A DNA stretch of 64,000 nucleotides from CAVSRC01 sp963798195 (GTDB lineage: Bacteria; Pseudomonadota; Alphaproteobacteria; Rhizobiales; Kaistiaceae). The DNA is taken from NCBI GenBank assembly GCA_963798195.1, contig CAWCSF010000010.1:744001-808000 (forward strand). The letters run 5' to 3'. The notes beneath the pieces were generated by a model. It was not told the origin of the DNA and did no database searches. It worked only from the letters and a program-made list of their open reading frames with translations. A program made the translations under genes and the position numbers. Shown here one piece after another: positions 16,388-26,400 of the stretch (position 1 is its first letter; each line of letters opens with the position of its first letter).

Positions 16388-17257
16388 ATGTCACTACGAT
16401 CCAGACTGCTTCGATCGACGGCGCTCTCGACGGCCGGATTGCTTTGGATCGCGGCGGCACCCGCTACGGCGGCCGACCTTTCGCCGACCGGCCCCGACCC
16501 GTTCGGCACGCCTGCACTGGTCGCACCGGCAGTTTCAGGGCCGAACTTCAAGCTGGAGCCCTACGGCGGCTGGGGTAGCCGAAATGACGGTGGCGGCGAA
16601 TATATCTACGGCGTCGCCGGCGCGTTCTCGATGCCCCTCGGTCAGCAGTGGGGCCTCCAGATCGACGGCCTGCTGGGGCAGTGGGGCGGCAACACGTTCT
16701 ACGGCACCGCCGGCCATCTCTTCTGGCGCGATCCAAATGTCGGCCTCGCCGGCATCTATGGCTCCTTCAAGCACCTCGACACGCCGACCGGCTCCAATAT
16801 CGGCCAGGTCGCGTTCGAGGGCGAATACTACATGTCGCAGTGGACGGCGCGCGGCGTCGTCGGTTGGGAAGGCCTGGACACGCCGAGCAACATCTTCACG
16901 CGGCTCGACCTCGACTGGTACGCCACTCCCGACATCGCCCTGTCAGCCGGTTACCACTACACGGGCGGCAACAGTGCGCTGGCGCTCGGCGCCGAATGGC
17001 TGACCCAGCACGGAGTTGGCGGCAACCGCCTTTCTGTCTTCGGCGAAGGCCGCATCGGCACGAACCACAACAGCATTCTCGCCGGCATCAAGCTGTACTC
17101 CGGCCAGGCGCCGACCCTCATGGCCAAGCATCGCCAGGACGATCCGGTCATCGACAAGGATCTGATGGCTTTCGCCAACCTGCTTGGCCCGGAACACCCG
17201 TGTCCTCCCAACGAACATTGGGATGGCGAGTTGTGCATCCCGAACATAAGTCAGTAG
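16388..17257 (+). CDS. Secreted beta-barrel-like outer membrane protein, function unknown
   Basis: 289 residues. ATG 16388 has GGAG upstream and gives a clean signal peptide (RSTALSTAGLLWIAAAPATA-AD). The mature part alternates polar and hydrophobic residues with many aromatic/glycine strand patterns (FKLEPYGGWGS, EYIYGVAGAFSMPL, GGNTFYGTAGHLFW, SALALGAEWL, NSILAGIKLY), as in small outer membrane beta-barrels. It then ends in a cysteine pair segment (EHPCPPNEHWDGELC). No C-terminal Phe is present, which is unusual for a barrel ending in the last strand, so the barrel would be followed by a short tail. I do not recognise a named family. Confidence 0.6.
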   Translation: MSLRSRLLRSTALSTAGLLWIAAAPATAADLSPTGPDPFGTPALVAPAVSGPNFKLEPYGGWGSRNDGGGEYIYGVAGAFSMPLGQQWGLQIDGLLGQWGGNTFYGTAGHLFWRDPNVGLAGIYGSFKHLDTPTGSNIGQVAFEGEYYMSQWTARGVVGWEGLDTPSNIFTRLDLDWYATPDIALSAGYHYTGGNSALALGAEWLTQHGVGGNRLSVFGEGRIGTNHNSILAGIKLYSGQAPTLMAKHRQDDPVIDKDLMAFANLLGPEHPCPPNEHWDGELCIPNISQ

Positions 17258-17288
17258 GCTGATCGCTCCTCGCGTCCTTGCCCGCCAG

Positions 17289-18605
17289 TCAAACGGCAAC
17301 AAGCGACACGAACATCTCGGTCTTGCCGCCGCCGCCCCGGTCGATCCTGGCGAGCGGCGTCAGTGTCACGTTCAGCGCTGGGTCAAACTCCTCCCGCAGC
17401 ACTGCCTCTATGCCGCCAACGTCGGGTGCATCGCCCTGCGCCGGCACATATTTCACCTCCATCGCGCTGACGCCGGTCTGGACCAGCTGAATTTCCCGGT
17501 AGGCCAGCATCCGTTCCAAAGGCACCCAGAGCTTGCCGAGGCGCGGCCATTTTCGTGAGCCATCCGGCATGACAAACAGATGCCGGGCGCGGCCCGCCAC
17601 ACGCTGAAGCGTCGGCAACCCGCGTCCGCACGGGCAAGGCGCGGCACTGGCCACGGCATAGTCGGCAAGGTCGTACCGGATCAGCGGCATGGCGAAATTA
17701 TAGAGCGAGGTCACGACGACCCGCCCTTGTTCGCCCGGCCTGACGGGACGGTCAGACTCGTCCAGCAGCTCGAACAGCACGGTTTCCGAACAGACGTGGT
17801 AGCCCGGTCCGATCGGGCATTCGAAAGCCAGCGGGCCAAACTCGCGCGATCCGTAAATGTCGATGACCTTGCAGCCGAACACATCCGCGATATCCGCGCG
17901 CGCCGGTGGCTCGAGCATCTCGCCTTCGTTGATGAACGCCTTGAACCGCAGGGTCGTTCCGCCGCGCCGCCGCGCTTCCATCGCGACCGACCAGAGATCG
18001 TTCGCATAGGTGGTCACGTAGTCGGGCCTGGTGCGTTCCAGCCATTCGAGCTGCTCGGCCGCGGTCGTGCGGATTTCCAGCGTGGCGACGCGACCGCCCG
18101 AGCCGGTGACGTTCCACCCGCGTCCCGTCGAGCCATGGGGATAGTTGCTTCGCCCGGCATCGTCGCGGACGATGCTGGCCAGGAGCCCGTCGAGATCGAG
18201 ACCGAAAATCTCGTAGGTCCGGTGCAACACCGCATTGCCGGCGTAGCCCGCAACGGCTGAGCGCAGGTAGTCCAGTCGCTTCCCGGTCGTTCCCGAACTG
18301 TGGCGCTCCACCGTGCGTCCTGCCGAGGCCGGAACGGTACGCGCCTTCAACCGGGCGACATTCTCCATGACGTTCGCCCGGCGCAGGATCGGCACATCGA
18401 GCCAATGCGACCCGTCCATCGGTGCAGCGGCGGGATCGGCGCCATGGAACAGCGTCGCCAGCCGCTCTGGATAGAACGACGTCTGCGTTGCGGCATGGCG
18501 GATCATCCGTTCAAGCAGCGGCCGCTGGTAGCGCGCAAGGTCGGCGGGGCGGAGCCATTGCGTGCGCCGCAGCGCCTCGACAAACCTGTTTGCGGCACCG
18601 TTCAT
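17289..18605 (-). CDS. CapK/PaaK-like adenylate-forming enzyme, paralogue 1
   Basis: 438 residues from ATG 18603-18605 (7 bases after the upstream paralogue stops). The frame is open further upstream, but that part overlaps the neighbour and is not homologous. Motifs of the phenylacetate-CoA ligase/CapK branch of the AMP-binding superfamily: HSSGTTGKRLDYLR (P-loop), TYANDLWS, DIYGSREFGPLAFECP, VTSLYNFAMPLIRYDLADYA, and the cysteine motif APCPCGRGLPTLQ. Such enzymes activate a carboxylic acid with ATP, and CapK-like members occur in polysaccharide or lipid modification loci. Substrate unknown. It forms an operon with its paralogue, and M23 and ATP-grasp envelope genes follow. Confidence 0.85.
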   Translation of the reverse strand: MNGAANRFVEALRRTQWLRPADLARYQRPLLERMIRHAATQTSFYPERLATLFHGADPAAAPMDGSHWLDVPILRRANVMENVARLKARTVPASAGRTVERHSSGTTGKRLDYLRSAVAGYAGNAVLHRTYEIFGLDLDGLLASIVRDDAGRSNYPHGSTGRGWNVTGSGGRVATLEIRTTAAEQLEWLERTRPDYVTTYANDLWSVAMEARRRGGTTLRFKAFINEGEMLEPPARADIADVFGCKVIDIYGSREFGPLAFECPIGPGYHVCSETVLFELLDESDRPVRPGEQGRVVVTSLYNFAMPLIRYDLADYAVASAAPCPCGRGLPTLQRVAGRARHLFVMPDGSRKWPRLGKLWVPLERMLAYREIQLVQTGVSAMEVKYVPAQGDAPDVGGIEAVLREEFDPALNVTLTPLARIDRGGGGKTEMFVSLVAV

Positions 18606-18612
18606 TGCGCAA

Positions 18613-19941
18613 TCATGACGGGGAAGAGGGCGCGGCCGGCGCGACCATCGAAAAGATATCCTCGAACTTCCCGCTCGGGCCGAGTGGAAGCGCCTCCATT
18701 TGCCTGGCGGTAATCTCCACCGTTGGATGCAGCTTGCGCCTGGCGTAAGCCGTGAGGCCCTCCAGATCCGGTTCGCGGCCGCTGCCGTCGGGAATATAGC
18801 GGAGTTCGATCCGCCGCCTGTCGAGTTGCACCATCTGATATCTCCGGAAGGGCACGAACTCGGCCATGGGACGCACGAGGGCGCCGCGTGGCCACGTGCG
18901 TGTCCCATCCTCGAATGTGAAGGCGTGGCGAGTGCGGCCCTCTATGCGCGCGATCAACGGCAACGTTCGACCGCACGGACACATGCCGGCGTCGGCCACG
19001 GCCACGTCGCCGAGGTCGTAGCGGATGAACGGCATCGCGTAGTTGTAAAGACCGGTGACAATGACCCGGCCGCGCTCGCCCGGGGGAACCGGGGCGCCGC
19101 GATCATCGATAACCTCGAAAAGCACGTTCTCTATCGCGATGTGATGGTGCGTCGGACAGGGACACTCGGTCGCGATCATGCCTACCTCCGTGCACGCATA
19201 ATAGGAGGCGAAATTCGCGCCGAGGCGCTCGCGGACCAGGGCCGGGGTACCGTCCGGGACGGTCTCGCCGAACGCAATCACCATTTCCAGGCCAAGCGCG
19301 CGGCCCTCCTCGGCGGACACGGCCTCCGCCAGAGCGACGGCATTTGTCGGATGCGTGAGCAAGTAAGGCGCATTCATCCGCTTCAGCCACTCCGCCTGCT
19401 GATCCGGACGAGCATTCATGCTGAGCGAGAATTGTTGCGACGGGTGGCTGAAGATCCAGTTTCGCGCCGTCGCGCCGTCCGGATAAGCGGCGGCCAGGTC
19501 ATCCGCAAAGCCCCGGATGATCGCCAGTGGACGCGACGCGTCCATATCGAACCAGCGGGCCATGCGCGCGAGGGACGCATTGGAACTGAGCGACACGAGG
19601 CCATTGGTGAGCACCTTGAGCGGTTCAGCGGTCGAACCGGAGGTCGAGAACTCGCCGACCGACCCGTATCGGTCGACCGGCAGGTCGGCGACATGCATCG
19701 CCTCCGCATGCGCTGCTGCCTCGGCCCGACTGAAGATCGGAACGTCGTACCAGCCCGCCAGGTCGAAGGTCCCGTCAGCCTTGAAGAGGCAGGAAAGGCG
19801 GTCGCGGTAGAACGGCGCTCGGTCGAACGCGTGCCGGGCGATCTGCTCCAGAAGTCCCGCCTGGTAGCGCGCAAGGGCCTCCGGCGCGGCGCGCTCGGTG
19901 GCCTCCAACGTACTGAGATGGCTAGCGAAAAAAGCGTTCAT
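18613..19941 (-). CDS. CapK/PaaK-like adenylate-forming enzyme, paralogue 2
   Basis: 442 residues from ATG 19939-19941 (MNAFFASHLSTLEA). Same architecture as the next gene: FSTSGSTAEPLKV (P-loop), LLTHPTNAVALAEAV, YYACTEVGMIATECP, VTGLYNYAMPFIRYDLGDVA and GMCPCGRTLPLIAR. The two proteins are clearly related but diverged in the P-loop region (STSGSTAE against HSSGTTGK), so they probably act on different acids or in sequence. First gene of a minus-strand pair. No promoter recognised in the 258 bases before it, which hold no gene I can support. Confidence 0.85.
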   Translation of the reverse strand: MNAFFASHLSTLEATERAAPEALARYQAGLLEQIARHAFDRAPFYRDRLSCLFKADGTFDLAGWYDVPIFSRAEAAAHAEAMHVADLPVDRYGSVGEFSTSGSTAEPLKVLTNGLVSLSSNASLARMARWFDMDASRPLAIIRGFADDLAAAYPDGATARNWIFSHPSQQFSLSMNARPDQQAEWLKRMNAPYLLTHPTNAVALAEAVSAEEGRALGLEMVIAFGETVPDGTPALVRERLGANFASYYACTEVGMIATECPCPTHHHIAIENVLFEVIDDRGAPVPPGERGRVIVTGLYNYAMPFIRYDLGDVAVADAGMCPCGRTLPLIARIEGRTRHAFTFEDGTRTWPRGALVRPMAEFVPFRRYQMVQLDRRRIELRYIPDGSGREPDLEGLTAYARRKLHPTVEITARQMEALPLGPSGKFEDIFSMVAPAAPSSPS

Positions 19942-20199
19942 CGACGATGCCCAATTCCGTCGGCTCCGCACACCAAGTCTCGGCACGGATGCGACAAGCG
20001 CCGCCGTCGGGGCAGGCGACTGCGATCGGCCGATCTTGCGGCGTCTTCGCCCGGGTGAAGATGAGGCCTCGCACGGAACTGCGCTCTCTACCCGCGCATC
20101 GCTGCAACCCCAGTCCCGCCGGGTGTTTGCACGAGACTAACCGCGCGACCAAGGCGCGGCAAAGCGTTTGTGTCGGCGGAGGCCCGGTCGTTGGCGGGA

Positions 20200-21489
20200 T
20201 TACAACAGGGGGGCGATTTCGCTGCCGGCGCGGATGTAGCGCATGGGGTCGATGGCGTCCCCATCGACGCGCACTTCGTAGTGAAGATGCGGACCGGTGG
20301 AGCGGCCGGTGCTGCCCGCCCGTCCGAGGACGGCGCCCTTGGTGACAACCTGACCGACCTTCACCGTGATCTTGCTGAGGTGGCCGTAACGGGTGGTGAT
20401 GCCGTTGCCGTGGTCAACCTCGACCATGTTGCCGTAGCCGCCGTTGTAGCCGGCAGAGGTCACCGTGCCATCGGCGGTGGCGCGGGCGGGATAACCGTAG
20501 GCGGCACGAAAATCGACGCCGGTGTGCATGGCCGGTTGGCCGAGAAAAGGATCGAGGCGCGCGCCGTAGCGGCTGGTGATTGGCGCGTTGGGAATTGGTT
20601 TGGTCAGCGGCAGGCGCGTGGCCATGCGGCGGAGCGTGCCGAACCGCTCAAGCTCGCCGGTGATCAGAGCGACCCCGGCACGGAAAGATGCCGGATCGGA
20701 GTCCGGCTTCAGGGCCACGAAGGGGCCTCCGACTCCGTTTGCGGCATCGGCGGCTTCGCCGGCATGGCTGGGAGGCACCTTCTGACCCAGCTTGCCAAGC
20801 ACGCTGGCCAATTTCTGCGAGCGCTGCGATACGTGCTCGGCGATCGTGTCGACGTAGGCTACCTGCTCACGGGCCAGTGAATTGATCGACTCCTCGACCG
20901 CGCCAATCTCCACCATCGCGCCGCTGGGGGCGGCCGCGGAAGCATCGCGCCGCAACTGGATATCGGCGAGCGCGGCTACGGCCGTTTCCCGGTCCGTGTT
21001 TTCGACGGCCGCCGACTTGTCGGTGTTGGGAGGCGTCGCGGAGGCAGCCGCTTCGCCGGATTTCGCCGGCGCGATGCCGACGCGCCGCGCCGCCTGACTG
21101 AGCCCGGCGATGATATCCTGGCGCGCGTCGAGCGCGGCCTGCCGGCCGAGAAGCTTCTCCATGTCGGCTTCGACCTGCTGCTGGTTCAGCAGCTGGCGGC
21201 TGGTCAACCGGTCGATATCGGCGCGGAGCACCGCGATCCGGTCCTCATAGGCCTGCTGCATCCGGGTCTGGCGGGCGATTGACGCGGTCAACAGGTCGTC
21301 GCGGAAGACGAGATATCCGGTCGCCAGCAGATAGAGGACGCCGAAGACGCTGGCTGCGACGACAAGGCCGCCGGCGATCCACGGTTTTATGGTGAAGGTA
21401 CGAACCTCACTCCCGCGGGCAATGATTACCCGGTGGTGTGGCTTGCGGCTGGCGAAGGATGACGGGCGACGGGAACCAGAAGGCGACAT
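20200..21489 (-). CDS. M23-family (LytM-domain) envelope peptidase with coiled coil
   Basis: 429 residues. A positively charged cytoplasmic N-terminus (about 1-35), one TM helix (IAGGLVVAASVFGVLYLLATGYLVF, about 38-62), a coiled-coil stalk (about 75-150, RQTRMQQAYEDRIAVLRADIDRL), an Ala/Pro linker and a C-terminal M23 domain: MHTGVDF, GNGITTRYGHLS, GPHLHYEVRVDG. The HxxxD and HxH Zn ligands are intact, so it is probably an active endopeptidase rather than an EnvC-like activator. It cleaves or remodels peptidoglycan cross-links. Length and domain order match rhizobial cell-cycle M23 proteins. Confidence 0.9.
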   Translation of the reverse strand: MSPSGSRRPSSFASRKPHHRVIIARGSEVRTFTIKPWIAGGLVVAASVFGVLYLLATGYLVFRDDLLTASIARQTRMQQAYEDRIAVLRADIDRLTSRQLLNQQQVEADMEKLLGRQAALDARQDIIAGLSQAARRVGIAPAKSGEAAASATPPNTDKSAAVENTDRETAVAALADIQLRRDASAAAPSGAMVEIGAVEESINSLAREQVAYVDTIAEHVSQRSQKLASVLGKLGQKVPPSHAGEAADAANGVGGPFVALKPDSDPASFRAGVALITGELERFGTLRRMATRLPLTKPIPNAPITSRYGARLDPFLGQPAMHTGVDFRAAYGYPARATADGTVTSAGYNGGYGNMVEVDHGNGITTRYGHLSKITVKVGQVVTKGAVLGRAGSTGRSTGPHLHYEVRVDGDAIDPMRYIRAGSEIAPLL

Positions 21490-21554
21490 GCAGACTCACC
21501 GATTGATGCGAGTAAGAACGCAAGGAATCGTGCTGTCGATTAGAAAGGGTTAAG

Positions 21555-21565
21555 GTTAACAAACC
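21555..21565 (+). promoter_or_regulatory. Copy of the FecR-cluster motif between M23 and ATP-grasp genes
   Basis: GTTAACAAACC, identical to the copy before the first FecR gene, ends 61 bases before the GTG at 21627 of the ATP-grasp gene and lies in inverted orientation 66 bases before the M23 start. The surrounding GGGTTAAGGTTAAC also resembles TTAA-type CtrA half-sites, so two readings are possible. Confidence 0.3.
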
Positions 21566-21626
21566 CTTGGCGGCTGGCCTTTTTGCTTCTTGGGGCGTTT
21601 GTGCGGCAGGGTAGGCGCGCTTCAGC

Positions 21627-22751
21627 GTGTGGGTGGCGGCATTGGCGGGCGGCTCCTTGATCGACGCGGCGTATGTCGGCCTGAGAACGACGGTCGGTTT
21701 CGCGAGGCGGGCTTCGCGTACGTGGTTTCGAGCCATGTCACACCGACGCAAAACCCGCGCGATGCCAATGCCGGACGGCCCCGACCTCACTCCTGAAATG
21801 CGCGCCGAGGCACTCCGATTTCTGGGCGGAATGGTCGCCGGCTACACAGACCTGACTGCCCACATCGCCTTTTTCCGGGCGAACGGGATCGCCTCGCCGT
21901 ACTACATGCCAGAGGATATTTTCTACGCGCTCATCATGCCGGTGCTGAACACCCCGGACCGCGCCGCGATTTTGCGTGACAAGCAGAATTACGATCTGCT
22001 CCCCGGATGGCCCCGTCGTCCCGTGACACTCGGTCGGATCATGAACGGGCGGCTTCTCGATCCGACCTTCAGACCGACAACGCCGCAGGAGGTCTCGACG
22101 GCCGCGCAGGGCCTGGACGAGGTCGTGATCAAGCCATCGAGAGACAGCAGCGGCGGCAAGATGGTGCGTTTCTGCGACGTGGCGTCCCTGTCGAGCCTCA
22201 TCAGCGACCTAAAGGACGCCGTCGTCCAGCGGCCGATCGTTCAGCACCGGGACCTTCGCGCGTTGAACCCAGGTTCGGTCAATACGGTGCGGGCTATCAC
22301 CTACAGGCGGCTCGATGGTCAACTGGTCTGGATCAGCGCCACGCTGCGGATGGGACGCGGCAGCATGAGGGTCGACAATCACGTGGCGGGTGGCATTGCC
22401 TGCGCAGTAGCGGACGACGGCCGACTGGCCGATGTCGGGTTCGACAAGAAGTTTCGCCGATATGACGGGCATCCCGACACGATGGTTGCCTTCGCGGGCC
22501 GCGTGCTGCCCGGCTTCGACCAGCTTCGCGAAGCGGCTCTTGCCGCCCATGAAAGAACACCGTGGATCGATTTCGCGTCGTGGGACATTGCGATCGAGGA
22601 GGACGGCAAGCCCACGATAGTCGAAGTCAACGTGGGAACGTCGCTCGGTCTCCCGCAACTCGTCAACGGTCCCATCCTGGCGCCAGTTCTGGATGACATG
22701 AAGCGCCGGATCGGGCACCGTCGTTATCTGCCCATCCTTGGCTTTCTTTGA
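21627..22751 (+). CDS. Sugar-transfer-associated ATP-grasp domain protein
   Basis: 374 residues if GTG 21627 is used; ATG 21735 (MSHRRKTRAM) would give 338. ATP-grasp fold: GLDEVVIKPSRDSSGGKMVRFC (ATP lid), VNTVRAITYRRLDGQLVWISATLRMGRG, VDNHVAGGIACAV and DIAIEEDGKPTIVEVNVGTS (Mg ligands Glu and Asn). It belongs to the sugar-transfer-associated ATP-grasp family (PF14397) often seen with exopolysaccharide and polysaccharide-modification genes, thought to ligate an amine or acid to a sugar or lipid carrier. Divergent from the M23 peptidase and near the two CapK-like enzymes, it may work with them. The role is inference. Confidence 0.8.
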   Translation: MWVAALAGGSLIDAAYVGLRTTVGFARRASRTWFRAMSHRRKTRAMPMPDGPDLTPEMRAEALRFLGGMVAGYTDLTAHIAFFRANGIASPYYMPEDIFYALIMPVLNTPDRAAILRDKQNYDLLPGWPRRPVTLGRIMNGRLLDPTFRPTTPQEVSTAAQGLDEVVIKPSRDSSGGKMVRFCDVASLSSLISDLKDAVVQRPIVQHRDLRALNPGSVNTVRAITYRRLDGQLVWISATLRMGRGSMRVDNHVAGGIACAVADDGRLADVGFDKKFRRYDGHPDTMVAFAGRVLPGFDQLREAALAAHERTPWIDFASWDIAIEEDGKPTIVEVNVGTSLGLPQLVNGPILAPVLDDMKRRIGHRRYLPILGFL

Positions 22752-22769
22752 CGGCGCGCGTTGGCGGCT

Positions 22770-23237
22770 TCAGAGCGATTTTGCCGCGGCGAGGACCTCC
22801 TCGACATGGCCGGGGACCTTCACCTTCCGCCATGCCCTCGCAATCCGGCCATCCGGGCCGATCAGGAAGGTCGAGCGCTCGACGCCCATGTACTTGCGGC
22901 CATACATGGATTTCTCAACCCAGACACCATAGGCCTCGATCGCCTGTCTCTCCGGATCCGCGGCGAGTTTGACCGAAAGGCCATGTTTGTCGCGAAATTT
23001 GCAGTGGGATTTGACCGTATCCGGCGAGATTCCGACGACCCGGGCCCCGGCGGATTTGAAAGCCTCCGCCGCCTTGCTGAAGTCGATGGCCTCGACGGTG
23101 CATCCGGAGGTGTCGTCCTTGGGATAGAAATAGACCACGACCTTTTTGCCCTTGAGGGCGCTCAGACGGAAGCGGCCGCCGTCGTCTGCTTCAAGATCGA
23201 TGTCCGGAGCCTTGTCTCCTTCGCCCAAAGTGGCCAT
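22770..23237 (-). CDS. bcp: Peroxiredoxin, Bcp/PrxQ family
   Basis: 155 residues, starting ATG 23235-23237 with GGAAGG before it. Thiol peroxidase that reduces hydrogen peroxide and alkyl hydroperoxides using thioredoxin. Peroxidatic Cys46 is in the canonical YPKDDTSGCT. The usual second cysteine five residues later (GCTxxxC) is missing (GCTVEAID); instead Cys79 is present in SHCKFRDKHG, as in PrxQ members that form a disulfide with a helix-3 cysteine. This suggests an atypical 2-Cys enzyme with the alternative resolving position. Converges on the ATP-grasp gene with 18 bases between. Confidence 0.95.
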   Translation of the reverse strand: MATLGEGDKAPDIDLEADDGGRFRLSALKGKKVVVYFYPKDDTSGCTVEAIDFSKAAEAFKSAGARVVGISPDTVKSHCKFRDKHGLSVKLAADPERQAIEAYGVWVEKSMYGRKYMGVERSTFLIGPDGRIARAWRKVKVPGHVEEVLAAAKSL

Positions 23238-23462
23238 TCGCCTTCCTTTCGTCGCACTTGGCTGGCTTGAACGTTGCAGAATTCCCGCCAGGGGCAGGGG
23301 TTTGTTGCCGGGCATCCTACCGCCGGCCACGGTGCGGACAAGCTTGGGGCGAGACCGGAAAGCCTCCCCATAGCCGCCGTTCTTGGTAAAAGGGGCGATT
23401 GAACGATCCTGGGAATCACGAGCCGGCCGCGCGCCGGCCCGGAGGAACTGACGACGCAAACG

Positions 23463-26400
23463 ATGCGCCTCCAATCCATGCGCCAGAAGGTGTTCCCGTC
23501 CTCTTCGGCGCAAAGCACCCGGCCGCTCAGACAGCGCGGCAGCACGGCCGCGCGATTCCATCTGGCGCTGCGCGCCCTGTCCATCCTTGCGGTCGTCCTT
23601 GGGGTGGCGATCGCCGCCGGCATCGTGGTGGCGCTCACGGGGACGGATTTCGGCTTCGTCCGTGACCGCATCGCTTCCACCATCCGCAGCAATCTCGGCC
23701 CGGGTTATTCCGTCCAGATCCGGCAGGCGGTCATCGACACGGACCCGGTGCTCGGACTCGTCGTGCGGGTCGACGACATCGTTGTCCGCGATCCGAAACA
23801 AGAGATCGTCGTCAACGTTCCCGAGACGCGTTTCGTTGTCGATCCGTATTCGCTCCTGCGCCTGCATGTCGATATCCGGTCGGTGGAGCTGAACGGCCCG
23901 GAGGTCTCTTTCATCCGCGACCGGCGAGGGCGCGTGAGACTTGCTCTCGCGGAGGCCGCGTCGCCGGCGGACGGCACAGCGGTCGCCTCCGGCACCGTGC
24001 CGGGGGGCGTGACGCCGCTTCCCGGAGGTGGCCTTGCCGCACCGGCGGTATCGGCACCGTCGGCCGAAGCGCCTACTCCGGCGGTGGTTCCGTCAAAGGA
24101 CCAGACGCCGCCGTCGCCGTTCCCCGACCTCGTCAGTGCGTTGCAAATTCTGGATCGTGGGATCGAGCCGCCGATCGATGCGGCCGCCAGAGCCGGATTC
24201 GAGAGGCTATCGGTGGTCAACGGAACGCTTTCCGTGTGGGACGCGGGCGACGGCCGGCAGCGTCGCTTCTCGACCACGGACATAGTCGTGACGCTCGACC
24301 CCGTCACCTCCGGACTCAAGGTCGACTTCGCGACATCCGGGTACAGCGGACGCTGGTCGGCGACGATCGAGCGCGACGTCGATGTCTCGTCCGGTGGACA
24401 TGCCGTGTCGGCGGTATTCTCCCAGCTCACGCTCGCGGATGTCTTCCCTGCTTTCGGCGACGAGAAGGGGCTCTTCGTTGCCGATGTTCCACTTTATGGA
24501 CGCGCCAGCATGCACATCGGCGCTGATGGCGAGCTTGCCGAGGCCAGCGCCAGGGTTGACCTTGGCGCCGGCACGTTCCGGTTTCGCGAGGAACTGGGCG
24601 GTCGTCAGGAAAGCGTGCTCCTCGACGAGGCCACCGTTCGGCTCCATTGGGACATTCCCAATCGGGCGGTCGTGCTCGAGCCGTCGACCTTCTTCTTCGG
24701 CAACACGCGCGGCCTTGTGACCGGCACGGTTCAGCCGGAGGGCGATCCCGCCGATTCGCGCTATTCGTTCCGCTTCGAGTCGCCGGGCACCGTCATGGCG
24801 CCGAGCGATTCCGGGGCGCCGCCCATGGTGGCCCAGCGCATTTCGCTGTCCGGCGTGGCGGACCTGAAAGAGCAGACGGTGACCATCGACAATGCGGTCA
24901 TCGTCACGCCGGACGGCTCGTTGGCTGCTGCGGGAAGTCTCGGATTCGAGCCGGAGAAGACGCCGTCTCTGGCGCTTGCCGCGTCGTTCTCGCCGATGCC
25001 GATTGCGACGCTGAAGACGATCTGGATTCCGTTCATCGCGCCAGGCGCGCGCCGTTGGGTGATGGAGCACATGGTCTCCGGGCAACTGGTGGAGGGGCGC
25101 TATGAGGCGTCAGTTCCGGCCGGCGTCCTCTGGGGCAAGCCGGTGCAGTTGCCCGACAAGGCGATGCGGCTCGACATGAAGATGGAGAACGTGACCTTCA
25201 CGACGCTGGGCGACATACCGGCGGTCCGCAAGGCCAACGGCAACGTCGTCCTGTCGGGTTCGACCTTTGGCGTGGATGTCTCATCTGCGGAAATCGACGC
25301 GCCGTCCGGCGCGGTCAGCGTGCAGGCGGCCGCCTTCGCCATTCCCAACGTCGCCAAGCGGCCAAGCGATGGCGTGCTGGAATTCCAGCTCGCCGGGCCG
25401 GCTGCGGCGCTCGGCGAGATTGCCGATTCCGATCCACTGAATGCGCTCTCCCAGCGCGATATCGCCCCGACAGACCTCAGCGGCACAGCAGAAGCCTCGC
25501 TCTCCGTTCGCTTCCCACTACGCGACAAGATCGACGAGGCGGATATCGACTGGAAGGTAGTGGTCAACACCAAGGGCGCTGCAAGCAAAGCGCCCGTCGA
25601 GGGACGCCTGATCAGCGATGCCGACGTCGCGCTGACCATCTCGCCCGACGACATCACGGTTTACGGAAAGGCCAAGATCGATGGCGTCCGCGCCGACGTC
25701 AGCATGTCGTTGCCGGTTACCGGCACTACCGCGACCGAATCGCGGCCCGGTGAGCGCCAGGTGCGCATGGTCCTCGACGACGAAGCGCGCAAGCGCCTGG
25801 GCGTCGGTCTCGACGAGGTGCTTTCTGGAACCGTGACCGCGCTTGTGACCGACGGCGAAGACGGTGCGCAACACTACGAACTCGACCTCCGGCGGGCGCG
25901 TGTTGTGCTTCAGGGGCTGGGCTGGTCGAAGGGCATCGGCGTTGCGGCAACGCTTTCGTTCGACATCACCGACAGCAAGGACGGTCGCTCTGTCGACAAC
26001 CTCGTCCTCAAGGGCGACGGGTTCGGTCTGACCGGCTCGGCCAAGCTCGACTCCGGCTTCAACCTCATCTCCGCCGACATCGACAACCTCTCACTGCGCA
26101 AGGGAGACTCGCTGTCGTTGCGCCTGACCCGTGGCAAGAGCGGTTACGGCATCTCGGCACGCGGGGCCGCCTTCGATCTGCGCGGGTTGATCGCTCATGT
26201 CCGGGACCGCAACGAGCAGGCTGGCGGATTTCCTGACATCGCCATCGACGCCCGCATCGACAAACTGATCGGCTACAATCAGGAAGTCATTAGCGGCGCG
26301 TCGCTGACAATGGTTTCCGTTGGCGGCGAGACGCAAAAGGTCTCCTTCGCCGGCGCCATGGGCGGTAACAAAATCGCGCTGGACTACTCGGTCACCGCCA

